A stretch of DNA of 64,000 bases from Mugil cephalus. Lineage: Eukaryota > Chordata > Actinopteri > Mugiliformes > Mugilidae. Made by a program: the position numbers and the translations under genes. Positions 25,936 to 37,452 of the stretch are shown one piece after another. The notes beneath the pieces were generated by a model. It was not told where the DNA came from. It ran no database searches and worked only from the letters and a program-made list of their open reading frames with translations. How positions within the stretch are numbered: the first letter of the stretch is position 1; every line of letters starts with the position of its first letter. The stretch lies in the NCBI RefSeq assembly GCF_022458985.1, contig NC_061770.1, positions 3,721,001-3,785,000 on the forward strand, read 5' to 3'.

Positions 25936-27333
25936 CCAAAGCCACTCATGGCGTTACACACCTGCTGGGAACTCTCTGTTTATTCAGATCTGAAGATTTC
26001 CTGGAACTAGACTCTAGTGTTTCTAATAGAACACGACTTACTTGTGGTTGATTAGATTTGAACAGTTTCTTATTAATCCGTATTTAAATTTCACGCGTGG
26101 ATTTCCTTTCAGGTATATTTTAACTTTATTAACAATCTTGTTTGGACTCATGAAATATACACAGAGCAAACTACAGTTATCTACAGACTCATGAAAGGTC
26201 CAGAACAAGGCCTATACAGGTCACCATTGGACTGTGGCATGATTGTCTGCCAACAAATGGGAAAGGTGTCAAACTTCTCCTGGACCCTAGTTTAATCCTT
26301 GTGGGTTTATCTTCCTGGACTTTTAGCAACTCCCATGGGTTGCTGAGATGCTTCACAAGATAATTAAAATGGGAAAAAGGCAAAAGATAGCAGTCAAAAC
26401 TAGCTGCTTATGCAGAAGCAACATTACTGCGACTGTAGTGTTACTGTTTTCATATTTGACTTGAAATTGCCAGCATCGCTATCAGTTATAGAAGCAGCAG
26501 AAACACCACCAGCAGCAACAACTATTTAACAGAATCATACATGAGAGAAAATGTTTGAAGTGATGAAAACGGTATTAAATCCATATAACAACACAGACTG
26601 TAAGATAACAGCCTGCAAGTGGCGTCTCACTCCCTCAGTCATTAGGAAAGGGCCGTTCTCTGTTCCAATGCCAAGTATCACCCTCTGAGGCCAGACTTTA
26701 TAGAGATGAATAAACCCTGCCAGCTAACTTCAGTGTAGCCTGTATACCGTGCTGTGTCTCTCTCAGCACGGTGGAGAGAGACAAAGTGGAACTGCAGCCA
26801 CAGAAGATAAAGTAAAAACAATTATCCTGGAAGGCTATTCTAGCCCCTCACATTTTACCAACAACATCATTAAATATTAACTGTTTGTTTTCTCTTTTGG
26901 TCACAATTTTTGTCATTTGAGAGATAAAAGGATACATATCAGCAAGGCCGTGTTCACATTATACACCAAATTATTGTGAATTATATTTACAATATTTACA
27001 ATGGTGAGAGGAAATCTCTACCTACAGACTCATACATACCTCTAACTGATGTAGGAACAATACATGTGAACATTTGCATTTAAACCCACTGAAAAACAGT
27101 TTAATAGGAAAATAGTAAAACAATACAATGAATTTAATGTTGTCAATGAAGTCGGAAAAACTTACTCTGCTATATTTCCAGCAGATTTAACACTCCACAG
27201 TGGGCAGAACCATTTAGTGACAAATATTCTATGGGAATATTTGGCAGGCAGAATTTTACTTTATTTATTTATTTATTTATTTTTTTACATATTTACAAGG
27301 ACACTTAAAAAAAAAAAATCTAGGGTCTGTTTA

Positions 27334-28560
27334 AACCATAGACAGTATAAAGAACAGCTCCTCAAAAGTGAAGAAAGAGCAGGTAGAGCTCCTCCTGGTG
27401 ACTGGCTGCAATATAGGTAATAAGCTCCACCCACTCCATGTAAGTGCATGGACTTGTGTCAAGTAGACCTCAAATCAGTCTTTTTTTTTTTTAGGAATGC
27501 TTTCAATCATGTGTATAGTTAATATAATACTGATGCATGTCCAAGTGCCCATACAGTTAAGTTGAAATTTCTGATCAAAATGCTGAGCCTAGATCTGTGC
27601 AGCCAGAAAACAACAATGGCTTGCACCACATCACAAATGAAGGAACCAGTTCCTTTTATTGCCCAACCACCATCAACGTTTAATTTCACTGCCAATAACA
27701 CTGAGAACTGAAATAGGTCAACTGGCAAACCACAAAGCAGCAGACAGAAAAAATCAAGGGGAACCAAGAAGTTCTGATCTTCAGCCAGTTGCTTTCAAGT
27801 TTTGTTGTAAAATATGTAACACAGTTTCTATCTAAAAGGATAAAGAGTAGAACGTAGGAATCAAATCTTAGCTACTTAAATGGACTAGTGATGCTGTATT
27901 CACTGAAAGCATGAAGCTCTCCATAACCAACCAGTAAAAACCATGACTAGAGGTTGGAGCCAATGTGAAAATTTAAGGTTCAGTGACTCTGACAGCTGGC
28001 TTCAAAAATATCCATTTTGTTGAATCTCATTCAGAAAGTGTCAGTTTCCCTCTAGAAATACTAAGCAAAGGTATTATGGTCCTGGTTGACCATCTTTTGG
28101 AAATTGTGCTACATTAATAGGATGTGTATCTTTAACGGACCTAGTTGAAAACCATGTTTGACTGGTTGACTGAACGGAACCATAATTTCTCACGGAACAG
28201 AATCATTTTGGTAAGTTTTACTGTTTACTTAGCTGAAGATATCTTAGTAGAACTTTGGATTGGCTTGTTTCCAACTCTTGTGCATATAATGTCCCGGATA
28301 TACCATGACGTAGCAGATGGTGCAAACCATGGTGGAAATTCAAAGCTCAACAAAGCTAAACAAACCGATACATTACATCACACCTCAGTGTTTTGGTTTA
28401 CAATGCTGCAAACTACCACACTTCAGTTAATGTATGTGTACGGTACTTGTATTTGCATGAATCAGGTTCAGACTATACCCCAAAAACTCTTTTCACAGAA
28501 GACATCTTGATTTGTCTCGGCGTAGGGGAGGTCCATCTTTTTGTGCATTCTAGTTCATGA
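27334..28560. mobile_element. Nonautonomous DNA transposon-like repeat, long copy
   Basis: The left end reads CCATAGACAGTATAAAGAAC, followed by CTCCTCCTGGTGACTGGCTG and TAAGCTCCACCCACTCCATG. These are words of a very common fish repeat that opens with CATAGACTGTATA and carries a CCCCCTGGTGGCTGGCTGCA-like block. Near 28,530 the strand reads GGAGGTCCATCTTTTTGTGC, which resembles the complement of the same opening and so may be the other terminal repeat. Boundaries are approximate; no transposase is visible. A short stretch with a similar start lies at 6,663-6,715. Confidence 0.5.
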
Positions 28561-30017
28561 CTAACTGGAACAGTTAAAGTAACTCAGCATCATAAACCAA
28601 GTCAAAACGTTTGGTGTGAAATAGGCTAATCCTGGAAAAAAATATATATATATTTACACAGACAGGGAAAACTGTACTTCTCACCAGCTATTCTAATTTG
28701 ATATAGTTGGACTCAGATGCATTAAACAATAGCAGAACATCCTCTAATCTGGAGGGTTAGTTAATGAAATCACAATGAGGACTAACAAGAAAAAATCCTC
28801 TTCTTTCGTCTCCCCTTTGGCTCGTGACAGAATAGTTTTAAAGTGGAAACCTCCAGACCTCCACACCCTCCACAAGTTTCTGTTTGGCTCATTGACCTGG
28901 TGCTATTCCTGAAAACCATCAGGTTGTAGATGCTATTCAAAGAAAAAATAAGTACACCAGAGAATCAATTAAAACATTCCACAAACTATGGGTCTACTGA
29001 TTTATTTTTCTGACAGGTTTAACACTCTCCCATAGGACCATTGGGTCCTGAAGGTCTTATTCCACCTGCATATTTTTTTTATTTGTTTATTTATTTATTT
29101 TATGTTCCTTATGTGTGGCACTATGTGGGTATTGTGGGATGGATGACTGCTAAAAATGAGAAAAAAACAACAACAACAAGGCATTAGGTAAATGTTTTGG
29201 AAGGTAATAAAATGTTCTGGGGTAATAAAATGTCATTATTTAGTATGTGCAGTATTGTGGTCCTAGGGCTTTAAACTTGCTGCTGAGTTCTGGCTGACCA
29301 CAGTGCATAAAGGCAACTTATAAACTGGATACGGGAGGCTCTAAAATAACCACCAACATTTGTCATTTCTACAATGGCAGACTTCCAGGCAGTCTTTTTT
29401 TAATCTTTGGGTGATGAATTTTTGAGTCCATCCAACCAGTTTCTCGGCCAGTTTTTAGCGTCAGTCAGAGAGCCCTGGCCACTCAGGAAATCAGCGACAT
29501 CAGAATTGATCACTGTCAGACTGACTCATTGACGCTACTGTGGGAGAAAATACTTAAAGAGATTAAAATAAGCAAGGTGCCAGCACTCCACTTCACTCTA
29601 AGCAACAGGCCAAGGCATGGAAACCCTATTGGTCAGCTGTGAATGGCTGATTGAATGATTGATCATCGAAGTAGACCTCAATCAGCACTTTCACTTCTCA
29701 AGTCCAGGGGTAGCAACAGAGGAGACTGTTCACGTCATCCATCTCCTTCCAGGGTGTTCGCCCTTCCTTTGACTGCACCTTTAAACCACAAACAATTCTG
29801 GAAGAATGCCCCTAACACACTATTAATATCTCACTCATTAGTATGGCCAAAGAGTGAGGTTGTTTCTTGCAGATGCATTTAGTCCTCTACAATATGAAAA
29901 TAATAAAATTGTAAATAGTTCTTAGGAGTCAGCATTTGTCTACTACATTCTATTACCATCATGGTGATGCAGCAGTAAGTTTGTTTACATATAGAAGCCA
30001 CTGACTGGCTGGAAAAT

Positions 30018-30044
30018 GGGGGGGGGGGGGGGGGGGGGGGGGGG
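30018..30044 (+). repeat. 27-base poly-G run
   Basis: An uninterrupted run of 27 G residues on the plus strand, very rare in vertebrate DNA and able to form G-quadruplexes. The exact length may be affected by sequencing or assembly. Confidence 0.9.
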
Positions 30045-30227
30045 ATCAGTGTGTCACGGTGTAAAATCTAATTTGCAGTTAATAGCTTACGCAAGCAAAA
30101 ACACCGATGTCCTCTAAACTTCCTTAAAGAGTTCTAAGACTATTGGCTCTCTTCGCCATGTGCTGCATGTTGGCACTGCTGGGAACAAATGGATAGATGA
30201 TAATCTGGGTGATAAGCCCAGTCAAAT

Positions 30228-30375
30228 TAGAGGGATCATCCCTATGTTCCCCAGGTCCTATGTTCCCCACTTTGTATGTGAACAGGGAACATAGGACCCT
30301 TTTTTAAAAAAAGGGTTAGGGTTAGGGACAGGGTTAGGGACCCGAAGAACATAGGACCCGGTTAACATAGGTACA
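30228..30375. repeat. CCTATGTTCCC dyad element with telomere-like GGGTTA core
   Basis: CCTATGTTCCC occurs twice (30,241 and 30,257), then its reverse complement GGGAACATAGG (30,285-30,295), GAACATAGG (30,347) and TAACATAGG (30,363). Between the arms lies a run of T then A, followed by GGGTTAGGGTTAGGGACAGG and another GGGTTAGGG. The overall form is a dyad-symmetric short element, perhaps a miniature transposon, that carries TTAGGG-like repeats. Confidence 0.6.
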
Positions 30376-33300
30376 CTCCCAAATTAGATTCTACATATGG
30401 CGGGAAATCCATGAGTAATGTGTGTCTTTCTAGCATTCCCTGCACATATGGGTTTATTCCAGTCCAAAGGGCTGTGCAGAAACAAAGTCGTGTTTCATTC
30501 ATTGAAAATGTATCGTTAAATCGCAAAAGAACAACTTCTGAAAGACAAAATTGCACATTTATTCCCCCTTGATAGCTGCAGGGTTGCTAAATTCACCCAC
30601 AAGGCAAGTGGTTGTTTACCTTTCAGACATACTGGGTTTAAAATGAAGGTGTATGAGAGATGGTCTGGGTTTTTGCTTTGCTTGTAATTCAGTGTTCCTT
30701 GCAGCAATCCTGGATGGGTTCTAGGGAATAAAAGAAAAGGCTTCTGGTTATTTTTCTTCTTGCTTCTTTCTAAAATCAATCTGATTAAACCTTTCCAAAA
30801 TCACATTAATTTTTGGTGGATGGTTGACAACAAGTGATTTTTCTTCCCTAGAGTGACTGCTTTATAAACGCAAAGCAAAATGCAGTCATTTACTGAATTA
30901 TAAATAATACCACACAGCAGCAAGGATAAGGAGGCGTCGCTATGCTTCTCTTTTTGCTTTTATCAATTCCTTTTCTTCTCCTTGCCCCATGGAAGCCATG
31001 GCAGAAAGAATTGAGCAGCCCTTTCAAGTCATCCGAACGTAAAGTTTAGCATGAAATCAATTATTTATTTAACTTAGAGTTAAAGAGCTAACTTTGTATT
31101 TCTGTGCCCTGCGGCGTTAAAGACTCAGAGACCCAAGACACAGACTCTCTGCTTCATTTTCCTTCATTTTCCAAGTAACAAAAGGGGCTGTACCACCTTT
31201 TCATCCTCTGAATGGAGAGTTAATTACTGTAATGTGTGTGACGAGAACGATTTGGTCGTTGTCAGCATTCTGTTTGGGCAGCGTCCCAGCGTATCCTGCA
31301 GCAGAGCACAGAGGAAGGTCTGCGATGATGGCAGCGAAGGAAATCAGTTTGGTTTGAGATTGCCCCTCAGCCACTGTTTTAATTCTGAGATTGTCAGAAA
31401 GCAGAAGTAGCTACCTTTTTCGTGAAGGTACTACAAAAAACACAGATATTTAAGTCTTATCCAAGTCTAAGTTTATGACCTTTAGTCATGAACTTCAGGA
31501 TAGGGATAGGGAACAAATGTTTCCTTTTTTAACCACCAGAAGCTGAAATGCACCACTAGCCTACTCCACTCTAATAGAGCTAATGGCATGTTCCATGCCC
31601 TCAAAGCACAAGGTACATAATTTGTGTCTTGTAAAAGTAAAATTACGGTAGTGCATTTCTTTGGGCTAGCAGTTTATGTATGCAAATTCTGATGAGCTTA
31701 AGAGGCTCATGAATAAGCACTCTTACAGGATAAAGGGATTCCTGGTAGTTTCATCAGTTTTTTTACTGCTGCCATTAGATCCACCATAAGGCCTCTCAAC
31801 AAGACTGTGTTTTTACATAAAGCAACATATGGCAGAGCAGATAAATGAACAACTGAGGCGACACGTGATCACCTCTCTGCACCAATTACACACAGATTAA
31901 TGGGAGTGGAGAATGCACCTTGAAACATCAAACGATATTGATGGCGAGGTGATAAATTCAAGGTTTTTTTTCAGATACTGGAGCACAGGCGCACCGGCTT
32001 CTACCCCATCGGGCTATACCACTAGGCCAGCGTGCATGATCCCAGGACCCTTGAACTGAACGCCCCAGTAAAATACGACTTATAAGAGCTTCATCAGTAA
32101 AGTGTAAACAGGTCTGACATATTTCCACATTTAGCAGTTAAGGAATTAGCATCCACATAATATACAATTAAGGCATTTAGTAAACAAGAACTGAATTTAT
32201 TTCACAATTTCACCCAAACGAAATAAAAATTATGTGAGTTAAACTGTTCTGTAGACTTGTTCACGGCAAATGGCAGACCTTCCGTACTTGAATTAATGTC
32301 CGCTGTGCCACCAGGACGTAGCTTTTGATAAGATCAGGGGCTCAGTCAAGTCCAATATCATGTCATATGTTATTCATCTTTACCACTTTGGTTTGTACAC
32401 TACTAAACTTAGTTGGTGGATTAACATGAAGACTGAGTTATTCATGAAGTCATTTTCTTGACAGTTTATTTCTTCTTGTTGCCTCTCAGACACAGTACAG
32501 TATAACATGGTTTCTGGCTCCATCTAGTGGACACGTAAAGTCAACACAGACTGACTGACTCGCCATATCTCTCTGATTTCCTAAGCATCCTGTGCAGCCT
32601 GATGACCTCAATTTGTGCTAACCTGGATGACCTTTCCCATTGCTACAATTGCTACATTGCTGTCAAACATACCCCACTGTCATTCAAACTTCACTGCACA
32701 AACAAACTAGTTAGAAGGGTGGAGTCGCAATTCCACATTGTTAAAGTTACAGCTGCATACCAACTTGTTTGACTTGGTTGGTTAACTGTAGACTTTCTTT
32801 AGCCATTTCTGAGGTAAAAACTTTAGTTTTAAGGGGGTCTGGGTTATTTAAGGACATTAGTTTCCTTTACAGTTGAGGAGTGTTATAAGGCAAGATGTGG
32901 TGAGCTGGAGGACTTAGAGTAGAAGAAGTAGAAGACATCTCCCCATGTCAGATTCATAGATTTCAATTCTTCCTCAGTTGTGCGACGCCAAATGTAATGA
33001 AGCAAGGCCTTTATCCAAGAAAAAAAACACAGGTGGCATCAAACAATACGTTCAAACTAGTCAGTTAGATGTAAAAGGTGTAAAGGTTCTCCAACTCACC
33101 TAAAGCCCATGCACTATAAACGTTTTATTGATCCTAAAGTTCATCCATGCAAACAGTATGACAGGCTACCAGAATAATAACCATTAAATAAATAACAAAA
33201 TAAAACTAAACTAAAAAAAATGTCTGTTTCACCATTATCTCAGGGCTCCTGCCAGATTGACTGTGTATATGATTCAATCCTTGACTTTGCTTCAATTTTA

Positions 33301-33772
33301 CTTGTGGGACAATCCTTCCCTGCTTCTCTGCTTGCTTAGCCAAGATATCAGTTTGCTCATTCCCTCCGATGGTGACATAAGCAAGGACCCAAAGACGCTA
33401 CTAGACAATATTTCCATGAAAAAAAAATAAATGAGAAGAAATTAATTGCCTTCTCTGGAATGTATACCATTACATTTGCACGTCCTGTATAAAAATCTTT
33501 TGGAGCCATCTGCAAATATGAATGTTGAATTTGAGAAACGAAAACTTATATGTTCACATGTCTCAATAACCAGGCAGACAACAAGGCAACAACAGAAATC
33601 CAAGTAGCACCCAAGCAACGCAGCAGCAGAGAGTCGATCCGGTGGCTGGGTTCTTTTTCATGTAGGAACTGGGTCATAGCTGGACGATCTGGGGTTGAAC
33701 CAACCAACCAGCAAGCACCACCACACTTCCTAGAATCAGTTGTTGAATCACACCTACAAAAAACAGGTGAGG

Positions 33773-33774
<2 letters not shown>

Positions 33775-33805
<31 letters not shown>
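33775..33805. repeat. (GA)n microsatellite
   Basis: About 15 GA units directly after a GGGGG run. Confidence 0.95.
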
Positions 33806-33806
<1 letters not shown>

Positions 33807-34804
33807 AAAATAAAGGAAACGGATTGCTCCTGCCTAGCACATAACAACCATACAGGTTTAGATTTGTCCTTTATTATCTACTGTACTCTGAAATCTATAT
33901 GTGGCATGGAGAATAATCAGGGAGTGATGGGTGAAGTGGCAACTGTGGGAGTATAATGTAAGTGACCAACCCATTTAAAACTCATGAAATTTGACTCATG
34001 ATGCCCCCAGCAATCAGTTAACACACCCTTTGTAGCATGTTACTCTTTTGCCACCTCATATAAACCCAGGACACCAGAATAGACTTCACTCTCACAAACT
34101 GAATTCTCCACTTGTGCTCATTTTCCTGAGGGCCATGTCTGCTTACTGGCCAGCCTGGAATTTAAATGAACCAATTAACCGCATTATCAGACAGCACAAG
34201 TGGAAACCAATCAGGTTGAGCCTTCTCCTCCTAGTTGTATGCTTTCACTTGATGAGCAAGTTGCATCACTCACCTGCTGCAGTACAGGAGAAGAGCACCA
34301 CCTGAGAAGACAGGACGAAACATGCATATTACGTGAACCACATCAGAGATTTGCATTCAAGGTTTATTTCTGAGTTGGCAGACTATCAGTTAAAGCTCTG
34401 CAGCTCCATCGGTTAATATTGGCTAGCATAAAACTGACAGATATTAAAACTAAATTAATGGTTGTTAAGCATTTTCTTTAATCCAAACTCATTGCAAAAT
34501 CAGGGTTATAGCTCACAACTGAAGTCAGATTTTGCCTGTTTGCCTTATTATTTTGCAATCTTGAGGAATGTCTAGATCTTGACTCTCATCTCGATTAGCG
34601 GCAAACTGAACTGATTTGACATTTTTATAAAGAACACACCAGTCTGTATCCCAAACGTCATAGATAATTCATCTGGACGATATCAAAGTCGTGAAGTCCA
34701 AGGGATTCTCTGTTGGCCTTGGTGAAAAGCTCTGGCAATGCACATATCAGAGCAAGTGTACATAATAATAATTCATTAGCCTAATAGAATACGTGCCTAT
34801 AGTG

Positions 34805-35065
34805 TACATGATGCCATGACTCAACAGCAGATGGCAGTAATGTGCTGAAATTGCACTTATTTTTCTTCAGAAATTTCAAGTTGTTCATAAAATGTTTTGC
34901 AAAAGCATAGTTTATTAAATGTTAACATTTTTAGAATCCACCTGTACTTCTTTGTACTAACACAAAGGAAAAGTTATTATGCCTTTATGTTATCGGTCTG
35001 GCCTGACTGAGATAAAACTGAACTAAAATGAGTTTGATTCCACCGAGTTAGGTTAACATTTAATA
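34805..35065. mobile_element. Fish interspersed repeat (GGCCC-type), copy 2, diverged
   Basis: Shares a GTTCATAAAATGTTT-like word, an ACTAACACAAAGGAAA-like word and a closing AAAATGAGTTTGAT word with the copy at 13,750-14,100. It is more decayed and has lost most of the GGCCC words. Confidence 0.45.
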
Positions 35066-35383
35066 AACACATTAACCTACTTGTTCCAATGTTGAGTTAA
35101 AAAATATTCTTCAGATATATCTGAGCTGGATGCATTATCTGTATCAGGAAGAGCAATCATTTTAGATTTTAAGATTGAAATAAATTAAATATATAGCAAT
35201 GACTTTAACTTACTTTAGGAATACTTCTTTCAATATAAACATTTAATACATTGTTTACATAATGCATAATTTTAAGTATTCAAGAATCTTCTGTACTTGT
35301 TTACAATTTAAAGTTTTCATTTAAGACATATTTATTCTGCAATATATTATGTAGATGTCTTCCTGTTTCACTATAATGTAGAA

Positions 35384-35455
35384 AGATAAGATAATACTTT
35401 ATTGATCCCCATTGGGGGAATTCAAATGTTACAGCAGCACAAGTCAGAAAAAAAA
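35384..35455. mobile_element. LINE-type 3' tail remnant
   Basis: GATAAGATAATACTTTATTG, then ATCCCCATTGGGGGAATTCA, is the form of the 3' tail shared by several fish LINEs and their passengers, here inverted. A related word (ATACTTTATTTATCCCCTGG) is at 41,214-41,240 in a phf20 intron. Confidence 0.6.
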
Positions 35456-35821
35456 CAGTGATCAGAAAGATATATAGTTAATGAATTGATTTATATTAAT
35501 AAAATATCATGAATCAGAAAGAATGAGACATATTCTAAGTAAATCGTTCTAAATTGCAATGAAGTAGCCAGTGATTTGTGGAACTTGAATAGGTAGGTCA
35601 CTGCCAAAATTAGAAAGTTTTGCCCATTTACCTTTGTATAATACCGCAGAGGTTCTCTTTAATATTAAAATAAATATTTCACGATGATGTAGTGACGTAT
35701 AATATAGATCATAAACCTCCTGAGACAATTTCCTCCGAGTCCTCCTAGAAACAATGAGACGGAAACATAAACACAATCCACCCACTTTACGTAAACACGA
35801 AATCGCTGAACGTCTGTTCTC

Positions 35822-35880
35822 GCGCATGCGCCTTACAGTCATCACAGTATGAAGAGTGCAGAGCAGAAGAACCCTCAGAG
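35822..35880 (+). promoter_or_regulatory. phf20: NRF1 site and candidate 5' noncoding exon of phf20
   Basis: GCGCATGCGC at 35,822-35,831 is a perfect NRF1 palindrome, typical of TATA-less housekeeping promoters. Just downstream is a short candidate exon ending at 35,880 with a splice donor (CAGAG, then GTAAAC). Because the phf20 start codon sits directly on a splice acceptor (37,452/37,453), at least one noncoding exon must exist upstream; this one fits. It holds an ATG at 35,849 that, joined to the coding exon, would stop after about 12 codons out of frame. Alternative: the exon ending at 36,510. Confidence 0.4.
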
Positions 35881-36306
35881 GTAAACAAGCTTTTTGTTGC
35901 TTATTTCCATATTTAACGCTCACAATCCCGTTTGTACAGAGGGGGTAGTTTTATTAAGGCTTCCCATCCCATGACAGCTCACTGATGGACCTGAAGCGCG
36001 TCGCCGCCTGCAGCTGTCACTCTGACTTTTCATACTGTGCTTGTTAACCTCAGCAGAAGCTAACCGTTAGCCGTGTTAGCTTATGTATTCACAGTCAATG
36101 GAGAGAAGAGACAACTCCATTCAACTGACCGAGCTTCGTGAACAACTTGAAACATTTGCTTGTCTCCTTTCAGGCGCACGTGTAGCTTACAAATCTGTGA
36201 ATTTCAAGCTTATTGCGCTACGCTTCGTGACATTTCTTGCTGCTATTTGAAGCTAGCACATACAGCGTTAGCATCTTAGCCACTGTCAAATATCCGTTCG
36301 TTTCGC

Positions 36307-36510
36307 GAGGGGCGGTGTTTTATCGGACTGACAGTGAAGGCGACCAATGAAACTCCTGAATGTGCGTCACTGGCGTCTTGTCGGACCAATCGGCTTCCTT
36401 TCAGAGGAAACTCACAAACGTTTAAGAATATTCTTGCATAGTTTCTCTCATTAATTAGCCGCTGCTTTAATTTCCAACAGGCGCTTCTATAATTTTATAT
36501 TTTAAACCAT
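36307..36510 (+). promoter_or_regulatory. phf20: GC-box/CCAAT promoter and alternative 5' exon candidate of phf20
   Basis: A GC box (GAGGGGCGGTG, 36,307-36,317) is followed by two CCAAT boxes (36,344-36,348 and 36,386-36,390). Downstream, at 36,510/36,511, is a near-consensus splice donor (ACCAT, then GTAAGT). Together they look like a second TATA-less promoter and first exon for the gene starting at 37,453. Confidence 0.35.
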
Positions 36511-37452
36511 GTAAGTGACAGCTGTTTCAAAATTAACCAGTAAAGTTTGGCTACAACCCCCGTCCGAGACATTAGCGACGTTGTATGCTGTCATCGCGTA
36601 ACGTAACGTGAACCACACCGAGAGTTTGAAAAGTCATCAGCTGATGTGTACACATAAAACAAGTTATTGTGGTAAATCTAGTATGGGCCTGCCGATATTA
36701 ATTCTTCAAACATAACTAAAATAATATAGATCTAATAAATACAATGAAACTAATGTTTTCCATTTGCTGAACATTGGCAAGTTGTCAATTTTGAGTACAA
36801 ACTGACTAGATAAAGTTAAAAATACTGGCTTGTATATGTAATATATAGACGGGTATCTACAACTCCCAATGTGCATTTGTGGGCAAGGAATGCAAGGTAA
36901 ATAATACTGTCATTTGAACCTCCACTGGCAGGTAGGGATGAAGACAACTGCAATGTGTCATTTTAATTTTTTGACACTCCTAGAAGTAATGATGTGTCAG
37001 CCGATCACATGTATTAAAGTTAACTTTTAAACCCGCATCAACAGTGAGAGCTTGAGCAATACGCATTAATGTCCTCTTGCTGATCACGCAGCTGTGCACT
37101 TGCGTTGGGGGTTTCAGGCTATTGTTTCTGCAAAGCAATAGTTCTGTCTGTAGTCACGAGAGTCATTGATTTTAGACCAATGGTAGTGAGATGCCATTGC
37201 ACAAGCGTATGAAGTGAATCTTTCAGCATCAGTGTAGAAAAATGTTGTTTGCATATTTTTGTGATTTACACAGTCAAGTAAAGTACTATACTTTATTCAA
37301 ATAACGGGTGCAATGCACAGAGATATGCTGAGAAAGGTCTTGCGTAACAGAGTGCAATAATAGAACTTTTAGCTCCCACAAAACAAGGCAACAACTTTCA
37401 TGTGAGTATTTTACAGTACATTCACTATATTGTATTTATCTCTGTTTGCCAG

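Larger units (their letters stand above)
25265..35800. other. Intergenic region, no gene recognised
   Basis: Between the divergent bsn-like and phf20 5' ends, about 10.5 kb holds no exon I can support on either strand. It contains the transposon at 27,334-28,560, the poly-G run, the CCTATGTTCCC dyad element, a (GA)n tract and decayed repeats, all listed separately. The rest is AT-rich unique sequence, which may hold regulatory DNA for either gene. Confidence 0.6.

Noticed and set aside
35549..35923. 124-codon minus-strand frame beside the NRF1 site, a possible divergent gene
   Set aside because: No known motif, and it runs through a LINE-tail-flanked AT-rich region; a divergent transcript is possible but a protein is unsupported.
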